The notes: generated by a model from the sequence alone, not told the origin. Shown: positions 8,025 through 15,918, counted from the stretch's first letter. The stretch: 33,160 nucleotides of DNA from JABMPU01 sp964457455 (GCA_964457455.1 CAYWJN010000021.1:1-33160), one strand, 5' to 3'. Made by a program: numbers and translations.

Positions 8025-8060
8025 AATCGCAAAAAGAGCGAGCTGGAGAAAGAATTTAGA

Positions 8061-8083
8061 GGTGGTCTTAAGATCACCTTTTC
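8061..8083 (+). terminator. Intrinsic terminator of the kor operon
   Basis: GGTGGT (8061-8066) pairs with ATCACC (8073-8078), with one G-U pair; the CTTAAG loop can close further, and TTTTCTATTT follows. Position and shape fit a rho-independent terminator just after korG. Confidence 0.65.
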
Positions 8084-8207
8084 TATTTATACGAAAGATA
8101 TATGTTATTCAAATCAAGCTTTTAAAATTAACTTTTCAAAATATCTTTTTTTGATTGACAATTTAAATAGAAAATTTGCTTCTAAACAAAAAAATATTGG
8201 AGGAGAT

Positions 8208-8822
8208 ATGAAAAAAAACAAAGTTTTATTAATGGGAGTTATTTTCATTACAATTTTCATGATTGTAAGCTGCGGACCATCGACCCGAACAGTTACTCGA
8301 GTTTCTGTTGATGAAGTTCAAGATTTGAGTGGACGCTGGAATGATACGGATTCCAGGTTGGTAGCTGAACAGATGATTCGTGGATTGATCAGTCGTTCCT
8401 GGATCAATGATTTTGTAATGGATTATGATCGAAAACCTGTAGTGGTTGTAGGAGCAGTGCGAAATCTGAGTTCTGAACATATCCAAACAGGCACTTTTGT
8501 AAAAGACATTGAAAGAGAATTTATCAACAGTGGAAAAGTTAAATTCGTAGCAACAAGCGAAGAAAGAAAAGAAGTTAGAGAGGAAAGATTGGAACAGCAA
8601 TCTTATGCTTCTGATGAAACAGCAAAAAGATTAGCTGCAGAAACAGGAGCAGATTTCATGCTCAAAGGAAGCATTAAAACTCATATTGATGCAATTGAGG
8701 GAAAACAGATCAAATTTTATCAGGTCGATATGGAACTTATCAATGTAGAGACCAATGAAAAAGTATGGATGGATTCAAAGAAAATCAAGAAATTTGTCAA
8801 ACAAAAGAAAGCAAAATGGTAA
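8208..8822 (+). CDS. LpoB-like outer-membrane lipoprotein
   Basis: This is a 204-residue protein. ATG at 8208 follows GGAGGAG; the open frame upstream has no better start. The signal peptide ends in a lipobox (IVSC, Cys about residue 20). After it come TRTVTRVSVDEVQDLSGRWNDTDSRLVAEQMI and KPVVVVGAVRNLSSEHIQTGTFVKDIEREFINSGKVKFV, which are characteristic of the LpoB/penicillin-binding-protein-activator lipoprotein family. In Escherichia coli LpoB activates PBP1B in peptidoglycan synthesis. In this lineage the partner is unknown, and the similarity to E. coli LpoB itself is only partial. The following COG3014-like lipoprotein and LPP20 protein form a set often found together, which suggests a shared envelope role. 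Confidence 0.82.
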   Translation: MKKNKVLLMGVIFITIFMIVSCGPSTRTVTRVSVDEVQDLSGRWNDTDSRLVAEQMIRGLISRSWINDFVMDYDRKPVVVVGAVRNLSSEHIQTGTFVKDIEREFINSGKVKFVATSEERKEVREERLEQQSYASDETAKRLAAETGADFMLKGSIKTHIDAIEGKQIKFYQVDMELINVETNEKVWMDSKKIKKFVKQKKAKW

Positions 8823-8897
8823 CGTAGCATAAGTTATTATTTTATGAAAAGAGCAACTTACTAATGGATACATATTACACTCGATACTACTTACTCC

Positions 8898-9032
8898 TTC
8901 CGAAGCTTCCGCTTCGGAAACTTATTGGATTTGAAGTGTTTGCTCCGGAATTGCAAGCTCTTACTTACATATTGAGAGAAGCAGAAGTTTCTGGAGTTGG
9001 CGGCTTCCGAACTGTCCCGAAAGCATTCGGGA
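8898..9032. repeat. Palindromes in the gap before the COG3014-like gene
   Basis: The 287-base gap 8823-9109 holds a 9-bp hairpin, TTCCGAAGC (8898-8906) with GCTTCGGAA (8911-8919), and a 7-bp hairpin, TCCCGAA (9015-9021) with TTCGGGA (9026-9032). They share the TTCGGAA/TTCGGGA core with the element at 2470-2571 and appear to belong to one dispersed family. Confidence 0.6.
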
Positions 9033-9109
9033 GGAAGTAGAAAATCAATATGTCGAAATTTAATGTACTCGTTGCTAACAAGTTGTTCAATAAAAAGGAG
9101 ATAAATCTT

Positions 9110-10621
9110 ATGAAAAGAATATTTATTTTTTTAACTTGTTTTATTTTTCTTTTGGGAATAATTTCCGGCTGTGCCAGCATGAAAACTTCCAAAAAGCAAT
9201 TTTCCGGAATTAATAAGAAACTGGAAATTAGAGATTTTGCCGGAGCAATTTCTCAGATTGAAAGTGCCAAAGGTAAATTCTATAAAGAAAAAGAAAGAGT
9301 TCTCTATTTTCTCGATATAGGAATGTTATATCATTATAATAAAGAATACAAAAAAAGTAATGAGTTTCTCGAAAAAGCTGAATTTGCTATCGAAGAACTT
9401 TATACAAAAAGCATCAGCAAAGCTGCAGTTTCCTTGCTTTTGAATGATAATGCAATGGATTATTCCGGTGAAGATTATGAGGATATTTACCTGAATGTTT
9501 TCAAAGCTCTCAATTATCTGGAACTCAATAAGTTTGATGAAGCATTCGTTGAAATTCGCAGAATAAATATCAAATTATCTGTTCTGGAAGATAAACATGT
9601 AAAAATGGCAGCTCAATTCAATCTCTCCAAAGACAGAAAAACTGAATTCAAAACTGGAAAGAGTAAATTTCATAATTCTGCTTTGGGAAGATATTTGAGT
9701 CTTCTCTTATATCGTGCAGAAGGAAATATGGATGATGCCAGGATCGATTTGAATAAAATCCGGGATTCGTGGGAACTGCAAAAACATATCTGTGATTTTG
9801 AAATTCCGGAAATGGACAATTATCTGAATAGAACTGATAAAGCCAGAATTGATATTCTCAGTTTTGTGGGAAAATCACCGGATAAAAAAGCAAAAACGCT
9901 TTATATTCATACAGAAAAGAATATGATAATCATTGCTACAACCAAAGAAGCTCCGGATGGTAGCAAAAAATCTTTAGGCGGAACTGGTGAATTGGTGGAT
10001 GCAACAAAAGGATTTGTGGATTCAGTGAATGAAATCGTTCCCTTCAAATCAAAGAAAAAAAAGAAAGAAGAAGCTAAGGTTGAAGCAACTCTGGATATTA
10101 TAAATTGGTCAGGTATTCAAAAGGGTTATCATTTCAAATTTCAGCTTCCTTATATGGATATAAGAAAATCGCAGGTTGCCAAAATCAAAGTTTTTGTTGA
10201 TGACAAACTGGAATTGGAATTGGAACCGATCGAAAGCGTGGAAAATGTTGCTTTGGAAACTTATAAAGTGAAAGAACCTCTTATTTATCTGAAAACAATT
10301 ACACGCTCGGTTGTGAAAGGTCTATTATCGGAAAAAGCAAAAGCCAAGCTTGAACAGCAAACCGGTGGAGGTTATTTGGGTCTCGCATCTCGTTTGGCAA
10401 CAGATGTTGCAGTGGATGCCACGGAAAATGCAGACCTTAGAATTTCTCGTTTTTTCCCTGCTAAAGCTTTGATTGGTGAAATCGAAGTTGAATCGGGAAT
10501 TCATAACATAAAAGTTGAGTATTATTCCCAAAATGGTACTTTACTTTTTATTGATAATATTGGTGAAAAAGAGATCAGAAAATCCGGTTTGAATTTGATC
10601 GAATCCTTTTATTTGGATTGA
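9110..10621 (+). CDS. COG3014-like lipoprotein with TPR-like N-terminal half
   Basis: This is a 503-residue protein. ATG at 9110 is chosen over an upstream in-frame ATG at 9050 because AAGGAG (9095-9100) lies 9 bases before it and a signal peptide starts there. The signal peptide ends in ISGC (Cys21), so the product is probably a lipoprotein. Residues about 30-260 are helical and TPR-like (IGMLYHYNKEYKKSNEFLEKAEFAIEEL; VFKALNYLELNKFDEAFVEIRRI). A conserved-looking C-terminal part includes LASRLATDVAVDATENADLRISRFFPAKA. This resembles the uncharacterised COG3014 family, which is often encoded beside LpoB-like and LPP20 proteins, as here. A basic run (KSKKKKKEEAK) near residue 325 probably lies in a loop. 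Function unknown. Confidence 0.75.
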   Translation: MKRIFIFLTCFIFLLGIISGCASMKTSKKQFSGINKKLEIRDFAGAISQIESAKGKFYKEKERVLYFLDIGMLYHYNKEYKKSNEFLEKAEFAIEELYTKSISKAAVSLLLNDNAMDYSGEDYEDIYLNVFKALNYLELNKFDEAFVEIRRINIKLSVLEDKHVKMAAQFNLSKDRKTEFKTGKSKFHNSALGRYLSLLLYRAEGNMDDARIDLNKIRDSWELQKHICDFEIPEMDNYLNRTDKARIDILSFVGKSPDKKAKTLYIHTEKNMIIIATTKEAPDGSKKSLGGTGELVDATKGFVDSVNEIVPFKSKKKKKEEAKVEATLDIINWSGIQKGYHFKFQLPYMDIRKSQVAKIKVFVDDKLELELEPIESVENVALETYKVKEPLIYLKTITRSVVKGLLSEKAKAKLEQQTGGGYLGLASRLATDVAVDATENADLRISRFFPAKALIGEIEVESGIHNIKVEYYSQNGTLLFIDNIGEKEIRKSGLNLIESFYLD

Positions 10622-10746
10622 TTAAAAAAATAGTGTTAATTCTAAGTTATGAATAAAAAGAGAAAAAAGAGAAATTTGTAAGACTATGCCATTAAAGGAT
10701 ATAAGATTATTAACAGAATTTTAAAATAGGGGATTAAAAAAAATGG

Positions 10747-11020
10747 AGCTTCTAACAAAGTTTTTCTTTTAAAGAACTGTATAAAACTAGACTTTTTCAT
10801 TAAACTCATCCTGCTGTCCTTCTCTTTTTGATGAGAATATGAAAGATATTCCAAAGAGAAGGAACATAAGAAAAGCAAGAAGAAATAGAAGAAAAAAATG
10901 TTTTTTTTCTTTAGTTCCCTCTCTTTCCAAGAGAGGGTTAGGGTGAGTTATATGTGTTGAAAAATTCAACTTGTAAATGTCAGGAATTAAAATAATAAAT
11001 CCAAAAAAAAATAAAATTGT
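10747..11020. repeat. Intergenic direct repeat, copy 1
   Basis: The 443-base gap 10622-11064 holds one copy of a sequence of about 270 bases that recurs at 12912-13185. Its best-conserved core has a perfect 10-bp inverted repeat, CCTTCTCTTT (10818-10827) with AAAGAGAAGG (10853-10862), around an inner GAATAT/ATATTC hairpin. A second hairpin, CCCTCTCTT (10917-10925) with AAGAGAGGG (10929-10937), is followed by TTAGGGTGAGTT. Apart from this copy I see nothing else in the gap. Confidence 0.75.
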
Positions 11021-11064
11021 AGTCTGATATTAGACTAAACAAAAAAAAATAGATCGAGGTAAAA

Positions 11065-12087
11065 ATGAAAAAGATTTTATTAGTTGTTTTGCTATTATTA
11101 ATCCTGTTTACATTGCAGGCAAAAAAGAAAAAGGATAAAAAACCTGATTGGTTGGAAAATCCTAAAGACGTGTATCCGGAAAGCATTTATTTAACTGCTA
11201 TCGGAGATGGTGATTCCAGGAGTGAAGCTGAAAATTATGCTGCTGGAAATCTTTCTAAAATTTTCGAATCCAAGATAAAAGCTGACCAGACTGTTCGTGA
11301 AAGATACCAGGAACTGATTACTGATCAGGGCAGCACTTTCGAAGAGAGTTCGGATATCACAAAACAGGTGAACATCCAATCTGAACAGACGCTGATCAAC
11401 ATTCAATTTGCAGAAAGTTACACTGATAAGATGGGCAGAGTTTTTGTGATTGCTTATCTGGATAGGATGAAAACTGCTGATATTTATACTGAGAAGATTA
11501 ATAAAAATTCAGTTAAAATTAAGTTTTTTATTTCACAGGGGAATGATGCAACAAATCCAATTTCCAAATATGCCAATCTCAATGCAGCTTCTGCAATAAG
11601 TTTGAACAATGAAATTCTGCTGGATCAGCTTGGAATTATTTCTCCTAATTCCAAAGCTTCCTTAGAAGTTGGTTATAATTACAATGAATTGAATAAAGAA
11701 GCTGCAGAATCTGCCAAATTGATCAGTTTCAGCGTTGATATTAAAAATGATTTGGAAAATAAAGTTACGATTCTGGTTGAGGAATTGATGACGGATCTTG
11801 GTTTTGTTCTTGCTGATGATGCAATCCTGCATGCCGTTGGTAGTGTTGCTTTTGAGGAAACCGATATTAAACGTGAGAACCTGGTTTTTGTTCGATATGA
11901 TTTGCAATTGAAGATAAATGACAACTCAGGAACAACTTTTATTACGATTTCTGATAAAGGTCGAGAAGGTCATGTTTCATTTACGGAAGCTACTGCCAGA
12001 GCGATTCGAACTGTTGAGAAAAAGATCAAGAAGGAACTGAAAAAGAAGTTAGTTTCTTATTTTGATGGATTGGTGATTAAAAAATAG
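11065..12087 (+). CDS. LPP20-family secreted protein
   Basis: This is a 340-residue protein. ATG at 11065 follows a GAGGT site. Residues 1-19 form a signal peptide without a lipobox, followed by a very basic stretch (KKKKDKKPDW). Residues about 28-145 match the LPP20 layout: PDWLENPKDVYPESIYLTAIGDG.S..EAENYAAGNLSKIF, then GRVFVIAYLDRMKTADIY. The C-terminal half alternates strands and ends in a lysine-rich helix. It is the third envelope gene after the LpoB-like and COG3014-like lipoproteins, a grouping seen in other Gram-negative genomes. No enzymatic motif is seen; a structural or accessory role at the outer membrane is inferred. Confidence 0.75.
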   Translation: MKKILLVVLLLLILFTLQAKKKKDKKPDWLENPKDVYPESIYLTAIGDGDSRSEAENYAAGNLSKIFESKIKADQTVRERYQELITDQGSTFEESSDITKQVNIQSEQTLINIQFAESYTDKMGRVFVIAYLDRMKTADIYTEKINKNSVKIKFFISQGNDATNPISKYANLNAASAISLNNEILLDQLGIISPNSKASLEVGYNYNELNKEAAESAKLISFSVDIKNDLENKVTILVEELMTDLGFVLADDAILHAVGSVAFEETDIKRENLVFVRYDLQLKINDNSGTTFITISDKGREGHVSFTEATARAIRTVEKKIKKELKKKLVSYFDGLVIKK

Positions 12088-12099
12088 CTCACGGATGAC

Positions 12100-12150
12100 A
12101 CCCCGTTAAATACAGCTTCGCTGTTCCTGCTTTGCAGGATTTCACGGGGT
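12100..12150. repeat. Cloverleaf-like three-helix element
   Basis: ACCCCGT (12100-12106) pairs with ACGGGGT (12144-12150). Inside are two hairpins: ACAGC/GCTGT (12112-12124, loop TTC) and TCCTGC/GCAGGA (12125-12139, loop TTT). Together they make a three-way junction of 51 bases right after the LPP20 gene. It is not a tRNA: it has no T-loop or acceptor-like arm. It may be a repeat element or a terminator-like structure, but no T-run follows. Confidence 0.6.
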
Positions 12151-12261
12151 AAACAGATGGAACGGATTTTCACCGATAAAATGAATTTGTAATTTGATAT
12201 TTGAATTTTATTTGTAATTTGCTATTTGTTATTTGGATTTTTATTAGTAATTCTTGGATAA

Positions 12262-12424
12262 AAGTCAGTGTTAGTCAGTGGCAAAAAAGAATTAGACGCA
12301 GATAAACGCAGATAGATTATGATAAATTATGAAAAGAATATTTTTTGAATAAAAAATTGCTGTAAATTATATGAATAAAATCATATTAAATCATAGAAAA
12401 TCAGCGTAAATCAGCGTCAAAAAA
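12262..12424. repeat. Degenerate intergenic repeats (GCAGATAAACGCAGAT / AATCAGCGTC type)
   Basis: The 362-base gap 12088-12449 contains, besides the cloverleaf-like element, short near-repeats: GTCAGTG twice (12264-12280), ACGCAGATAAACGCAGATAG (12296-12315) and AAATCAGCGTAAATCAGCGT (about 12398-12417). Related strings occur in the gap at 20624-20770. No coding potential is visible. Confidence 0.5.
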
Positions 12425-12449
12425 ACAGAGTCAAAAAAAGGAAGAACAG

Positions 12450-12866
12450 ATGAAATCATACAAAAAAGAACTTTGGTTCAATACAACCTCAAGAAGGCAA
12501 TTGATTAATATTACTCCTGAGATTGATGAATGTCTGTTAGAAAGTGGGATCACAGAAGGACTGTGTCTTGTAAATGCCATGCACATCACATCCAGTGTTT
12601 TCATCAATGATGATGAAAGAGGATTGCACAACGATTATGAGAAATGGCTAGAAAAATTAGCACCAGAAAAACCTTATTCTCAATACCAGCATAATGGCTT
12701 CGAAGATAATGCAGATGCACATCTTAAAAGAACGATTATGGGTAGAGAAGTAGTTGTAGCAATTACAGATGGCAGATTGGATTTCGGACCATGGGAACAA
12801 ATCTTCTATGGAGAATTTGATGGCAAACGTAGAAAAAGAGTGCTCGTTAAAATAATTGGTGAATAG
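12450..12866 (+). CDS. YjbQ/UPF0047 family protein
   Basis: This is a 138-residue protein of normal family length. ATG at 12450 follows GGAAGAAC. It has the family pattern GLCLVNAMHITSSVFINDDE (37-56) with H45, then YQHNGFEDNADAHLKRTIMG (79-98), and ends GRLDFGPWEQIFYGEFDGKRRKRVLVKIIGE. The conserved histidines lie where YjbQ structures bind a metal. Some members complement thiamine-phosphate synthase mutants weakly, hence the database name 'secondary thiamine-phosphate synthase'; the physiological role is not established. No thiamine gene is nearby. It is flanked by repeat-rich gaps and is probably transcribed alone. Confidence 0.88.
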   Translation: MKSYKKELWFNTTSRRQLINITPEIDECLLESGITEGLCLVNAMHITSSVFINDDERGLHNDYEKWLEKLAPEKPYSQYQHNGFEDNADAHLKRTIMGREVVVAITDGRLDFGPWEQIFYGEFDGKRRKRVLVKIIGE

Positions 12867-12911
12867 GAGTTTATTCAAAATTATTTTTTGTCTTCCTGAG
12901 GAATTCATCTT

Positions 12912-13185
12912 GCTTTTCTAATGAAGTTTTTCATTTTAAAAGACAGTATAAAACTGATCATTATTTTTAAACTCATCCTGCTGTCCTTCTCTTTTTGATG
13001 AGAATATGAAAGATATTCCAAAGAGAAGGAACATAAGAAAAGCACGAAGAAATAAAAAGAAAAAAATAACAAGAAGTCATCCCTCTCTTGTGATAAAGAG
13101 AGGTACCGAGGGTGAGTTAGAGAATACTTAAAAAATAAAATAACAGGAAAGAATCAAAATAATAAATCTAAACAAAAATATAAAA
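12912..13185. repeat. Intergenic direct repeat, copy 2
   Basis: Second copy of the element at 10747-11020, filling most of the 334-base gap 12867-13200. The 10-bp inverted repeat is intact (12985-12994 with 13020-13029) and the inner GAATAT/ATATTC is kept. The second hairpin (CCTCTCTT...AAGAGAGG, about 13082-13104) has a changed loop but keeps its pairing and is again followed by AGGGTGAGTT. Both copies end shortly before the start codon of an exported protein. Confidence 0.75.
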
Positions 13186-13200
13186 AAGGGATGTAAAAAA

Positions 13201-14220
13201 ATGAAAAAAAGGATTTTATTATTTCTTTTAGTATTTATGGTTTCGTGTCTTTTTTCCGACACAGTTTTGATAACCATAACACCGGAAGGAGTGGAAACAG
13301 TAACAGAAAACACAGAACTGATTTTATCTGACCCGTTTGTGGTAGAAATTATTACCAGCACCACAGAACCGGAAGAAGAAAAAGAAGATTCTGAAGAAGC
13401 TGAAACCGGTAAATTAACTGGTTTCGAAGCTGGAATGGAAATGACTGTTACAGGACCTACAAAGGCGATTTCTTTGCCATTAGGTTATACTTTCAAAAAA
13501 ATCAATTTTGGTCTTACAGTTCCTTACATCCTGAAAAGAGAAATGAAGTATTTGCTAAAAACAAAAACTGCATCAGGTATTGGAGATATTTCGTTTAAAG
13601 TGGGAACCAGCAGATGGATGAAAGACATTAATTTTGGTTTGAATATTCAGGCAAAACTTCCTACAGGTGATTCGGATAATATGGAAGGTGGTTATCTAGT
13701 TCCGCTTGGTACAGGCTCTACGGATTTTGTATTGGATTTATCTGCTTTTAAATATTTTCAGAAATATTCTTTTTCCGGAAATTTAACTTTCAAAGTAAAT
13801 GGTACAAGTGAAAAAACTGCAGAATTAATTTACGATATTGAAAATCCTTCAGTTCCTGATTCTATCGAAACAGTTAAATATGATATTCATAATGGAAATA
13901 TGTTCATTTTCAAAGGTAATTTTGATTATTATCTAAATAAATGGACTGTGGGTGGTTTGCTCGTTTTCGCTACTACAGCAGAAGGTTCGAAAGACTTAAC
14001 ACGTACAAATAACTGGGGTGGACCAACCGTGAAAGAGAATGATATTTCCAATCTGCAGGATATGACTTTGCTGGATATTATCCCGATGGTTTCTTATCGG
14101 TTGTTACGAACGGATATAACTTTATTGGCAAAAATTCCCATCTTAACCAAAAGAAATGAAGCTAATGATGAGGATGAAAGAAAATTAGTTGTATCCTTCA
14201 AAGTCGGCAGGGAATTTTAG
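13201..14220 (+). CDS. Outer-membrane beta-barrel protein
   Basis: This is a 339-residue protein. ATG at 13201 follows a purine-rich AAAAAAGGGATG stretch. Residues 1-19 form a signal peptide. An acidic linker (EPEEEKEDSEEAETGK, about 57-72) follows. From about residue 75 the sequence alternates amphipathic strands and turns (ISLPLGYTFKKINFGLTVPYI, IGDISFKVGTSRW, FGLNIQAKLPTGD, GGLLVFATTAEGS), with the KLPTGD turn common in MetA-pathway/DUF3187-type barrels. The last strand ends VVSFKVGREF; a terminal phenylalanine is the usual signal for BAM-dependent insertion. Probably about 12 strands, function unknown. The lamin-tail lipoprotein gene follows after 15 bases and may be co-transcribed. Confidence 0.78.
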   Translation: MKKRILLFLLVFMVSCLFSDTVLITITPEGVETVTENTELILSDPFVVEIITSTTEPEEEKEDSEEAETGKLTGFEAGMEMTVTGPTKAISLPLGYTFKKINFGLTVPYILKREMKYLLKTKTASGIGDISFKVGTSRWMKDINFGLNIQAKLPTGDSDNMEGGYLVPLGTGSTDFVLDLSAFKYFQKYSFSGNLTFKVNGTSEKTAELIYDIENPSVPDSIETVKYDIHNGNMFIFKGNFDYYLNKWTVGGLLVFATTAEGSKDLTRTNNWGGPTVKENDISNLQDMTLLDIIPMVSYRLLRTDITLLAKIPILTKRNEANDEDERKLVVSFKVGREF

Positions 14221-14235
14221 GTAAAGGAGATGATC

Positions 14236-14313
14236 ATGAAAAGAATATATATAATATTAATCATAACATTTTTATTGGTTGTTGGATGTGAAAAAAACCA
14301 GGTTCTTCAATAG
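14236..14313 (+). pseudogene. Lipoprotein signal peptide cut off by an in-frame TAG
   Basis: ATG at 14236 follows AAAGGAGATGATC and encodes a 25-residue peptide, MKRIYIILIITFLLVVGC plus seven residues, a textbook lipoprotein signal with its cysteine. The frame ends at TAG (14311-14313) but continues open in the same frame into the lamin-tail domain (14335-14236 = 33 codons). It is most simply the 5' part of one lipoprotein gene, 14236-15204, with a nonsense change such as CAG to TAG, a sequencing error or a recoded stop. Confidence 0.65.
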
Positions 14314-14334
14314 CAGGTTTCCGGTGGAATTCAA

Positions 14335-15204
14335 ATGAAATTTGTGAACACTCAAGCTCAGCGTGAAGAATGGCCCGATGAATTTACAGTAAATGTGTTT
14401 ATGAGTTATAGTTACTGGACTATGGAAGAAGAAGAAATAACCGTTGAAATCGAAAAAGACCTTTTAATTCAGAGATTTACAGATTCCCTTTCAATCTATT
14501 ATCAAGCAGTGGAGAATTTTGAGATACCGGAAATCACTCAAGAGATCTGGCCAAGGATCGATGTCTCAGCAAATATTAATGGAGTGGAATGGACAGGATT
14601 TGCTGATGTTCAGCTTTATCCCGGGCAAACTGTAAGCGTTGAAATCGAATTGTTTCCTGAACTAACATCTCAAAATATCGTAATAAATGAAGTATTATAC
14701 GATCCTTCGGGAGCTGATACAGGCTATGAATGGATTGAGCTTTATAATGCAGGAGAACAAGCTGTAAATCTAAATGGATGGATAATCCAGAAAGCAGGAA
14801 CCAGCTTTGATGATGTTTTCACTTTCCCATCAATAATAATAGAACCCGATAGTTTCTTTCTGGTTGGTGAAGAATTCGTTCCAAATGCAAATATAACAAC
14901 GAGCTTAGCCTTCCAAAATAGCGGAACTTCAACCGATGGGATCAGGATAGTATCTGCTGATGCAATTTATACTGATACAGTTTTATATGATTCTCCAAAT
15001 TACAATAATCTTCCTGATGATATTTCTTCTCCGGGTCAATATTTTGCTCCGGATGTGGATGAAGGAAATTCTCTCGCTCGAAAATATAATGGAGAGGATT
15101 CTAATAACTGTGAGCTTGATTTTTTTGAATGTGAAAATCCAACTCCCGGAGAACCGAATTTCTATCCTATAGATCTGGCTTTATATGGGACACAATTGAA
15201 TTGA
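14335..15204 (+). CDS. Lamin-tail domain protein (body of the interrupted lipoprotein gene)
   Basis: From the first ATG after the TAG this is 289 residues. Residues about 115-235 form a lamin-tail (LTD) Ig-like domain: IVINEVLYDPSGADTGYEWIELYN..G..AVNLNGW.I, then DSFFLVGEE and NSGTSTDGIRIV, ending ...GEDSNNCELDFFECENPTPGEPN. The first 110 residues are a separate beta-rich domain (FTVNVFMSYSYWTMEEEEITVEIE). Bacterial LTD proteins are usually exported. This stretch alone has no signal peptide; one lies in the same frame upstream of the TAG. If translation starts at 14335 the product would stay in the cytoplasm, and the start has only a weak GGTGGA site. It is the last + strand gene before the strand switch. 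Confidence 0.75.
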   Translation: MKFVNTQAQREEWPDEFTVNVFMSYSYWTMEEEEITVEIEKDLLIQRFTDSLSIYYQAVENFEIPEITQEIWPRIDVSANINGVEWTGFADVQLYPGQTVSVEIELFPELTSQNIVINEVLYDPSGADTGYEWIELYNAGEQAVNLNGWIIQKAGTSFDDVFTFPSIIIEPDSFFLVGEEFVPNANITTSLAFQNSGTSTDGIRIVSADAIYTDTVLYDSPNYNNLPDDISSPGQYFAPDVDEGNSLARKYNGEDSNNCELDFFECENPTPGEPNFYPIDLALYGTQLN

Positions 15205-15227
15205 AAACTCTTTTTCAAAATTATTAT

Positions 15228-15255
15228 AGATTCCCGCTTTCGAGAGAATGACACT
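15228..15255 (-). repeat. dRS3-like palindromic repeat (degenerate)
   Basis: Read on the minus strand this is GTGTCATTCTCTCGAAAGCG followed by GGAATCT, a variant of the widespread GTCATTCCCG...CGGGAATC palindromic repeat. A cleaner copy is at 20583-20609. Confidence 0.5.
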
Positions 15256-15280
15256 TCATAAGGAGTTTCTTGGTAAAAAG

Positions 15281-15390
15281 TCGTAGGTTATTTTGGTATG
15301 TGTTTCGTTTTTTCACTATGCGTAAACGCATATGCTATTGATGGATAAAATATTTTCAATAGCCCAGTCCTTCAGGGCTGGGAATGAAAG
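15281..15390. repeat. Solo copy of the transposase-linked hairpin block
   Basis: A remnant of unit B (TCGTAGGTTATTTTGGTATG), unit C3 (15315-15339, loop TAAA) and reversed unit D4 (15358-15382) occur in the same order and spacing as next to the transposase 10 kb away. It most resembles the right array (TAAA loop, GTAGGTTATTTTGGT). It lies in the convergent gap 15205-15408, with no transposase gene. Confidence 0.8.
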
Positions 15391-15408
15391 TTAAAGACGA
15401 TAATTTTT

Positions 15409-15918
15409 CTATTTTTTGATAAAGTAAAAAAAGTAAACAACTTGCGGGAGTAATAAGAAAAAAGCGAAAATAAATAATAACCAATTTTGAATATATCCAT
15501 ATACCAAAATAAACAAAATTATACAGTTAATAAAAATACTGACTTTTCCAAGCAGATTTACCTTTATGCCTTTTTTCTTGAAGATTGGCAGAATTACCAA
15601 AAAAATAATGATAAAAAGACTCCAGAATATTCCAAAGAAAATCAGCCAATTTGTCAGGTTATTTTTTATGCAAATTCCTACAAATACAAAGGTGAATAAA
15701 AGCTTATCTGCGATTGGATCCATGTAAGAACCAAGTTTTGAAATCTGATTTAATTTTCTGGCGATAAAACCATCAAAAAGATCAGTGGTAACAGCAATAC
15801 CCAAAACGATTAAACTTGCATCTCTGTAACCATTAATTATCAGCCACATAATAACTGGAGCTGACAAAATCCTGATAAAATCTAAAATATTGGGTATTGT
15901 AAAAATCCTCTTATTCAT
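15409..15918 (-). CDS. pgsA: CDP-alcohol phosphatidyltransferase (phosphatidylglycerophosphate synthase type)
   Basis: This is a 169-residue integral membrane protein, slightly shorter than the usual 180-200. The family motif D-x2-DG-x2-AR-x8-G-x3-D-x3-D is complete: D46, D49, G50, A53, R54, G63, D67, D71. The aspartates bind two metal ions and CDP-diacylglycerol. The N-terminal IPNILDFIRILSAPVIMWLI is typical of PgsA, which makes phosphatidylglycerol phosphate from CDP-diacylglycerol and glycerol 3-phosphate. A cardiolipin-synthase-type relative is possible. Four to six hydrophobic helices are visible. It is the last minus-strand gene, 144 bases beyond batE, and is likely to have its own promoter. 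Confidence 0.85.
   Translation of the reverse strand: MNKRIFTIPNILDFIRILSAPVIMWLIINGYRDASLIVLGIAVTTDLFDGFIARKLNQISKLGSYMDPIADKLLFTFVFVGICIKNNLTNWLIFFGIFWSLFIIIFLVILPIFKKKGIKVNLLGKVSIFINCIILFILVYGYIQNWLLFIFAFFLLLPQVVYFFYFIKK

Noticed and set aside
8155..8180. Promoter with TTGACA upstream of the LpoB-like gene
   Set aside because: The -35 match is good, but no acceptable -10 hexamer lies at the right distance.
9050..9109. Earlier start for the COG3014-like lipoprotein
   Set aside because: It would add 20 residues before a clear signal peptide and ignore the strong AAGGAG at 9095.
12100..12150. tRNA-like cloverleaf
   Set aside because: Too short, lacks an acceptor stem with T-loop and D-loop consensus; better treated as a structured repeat.
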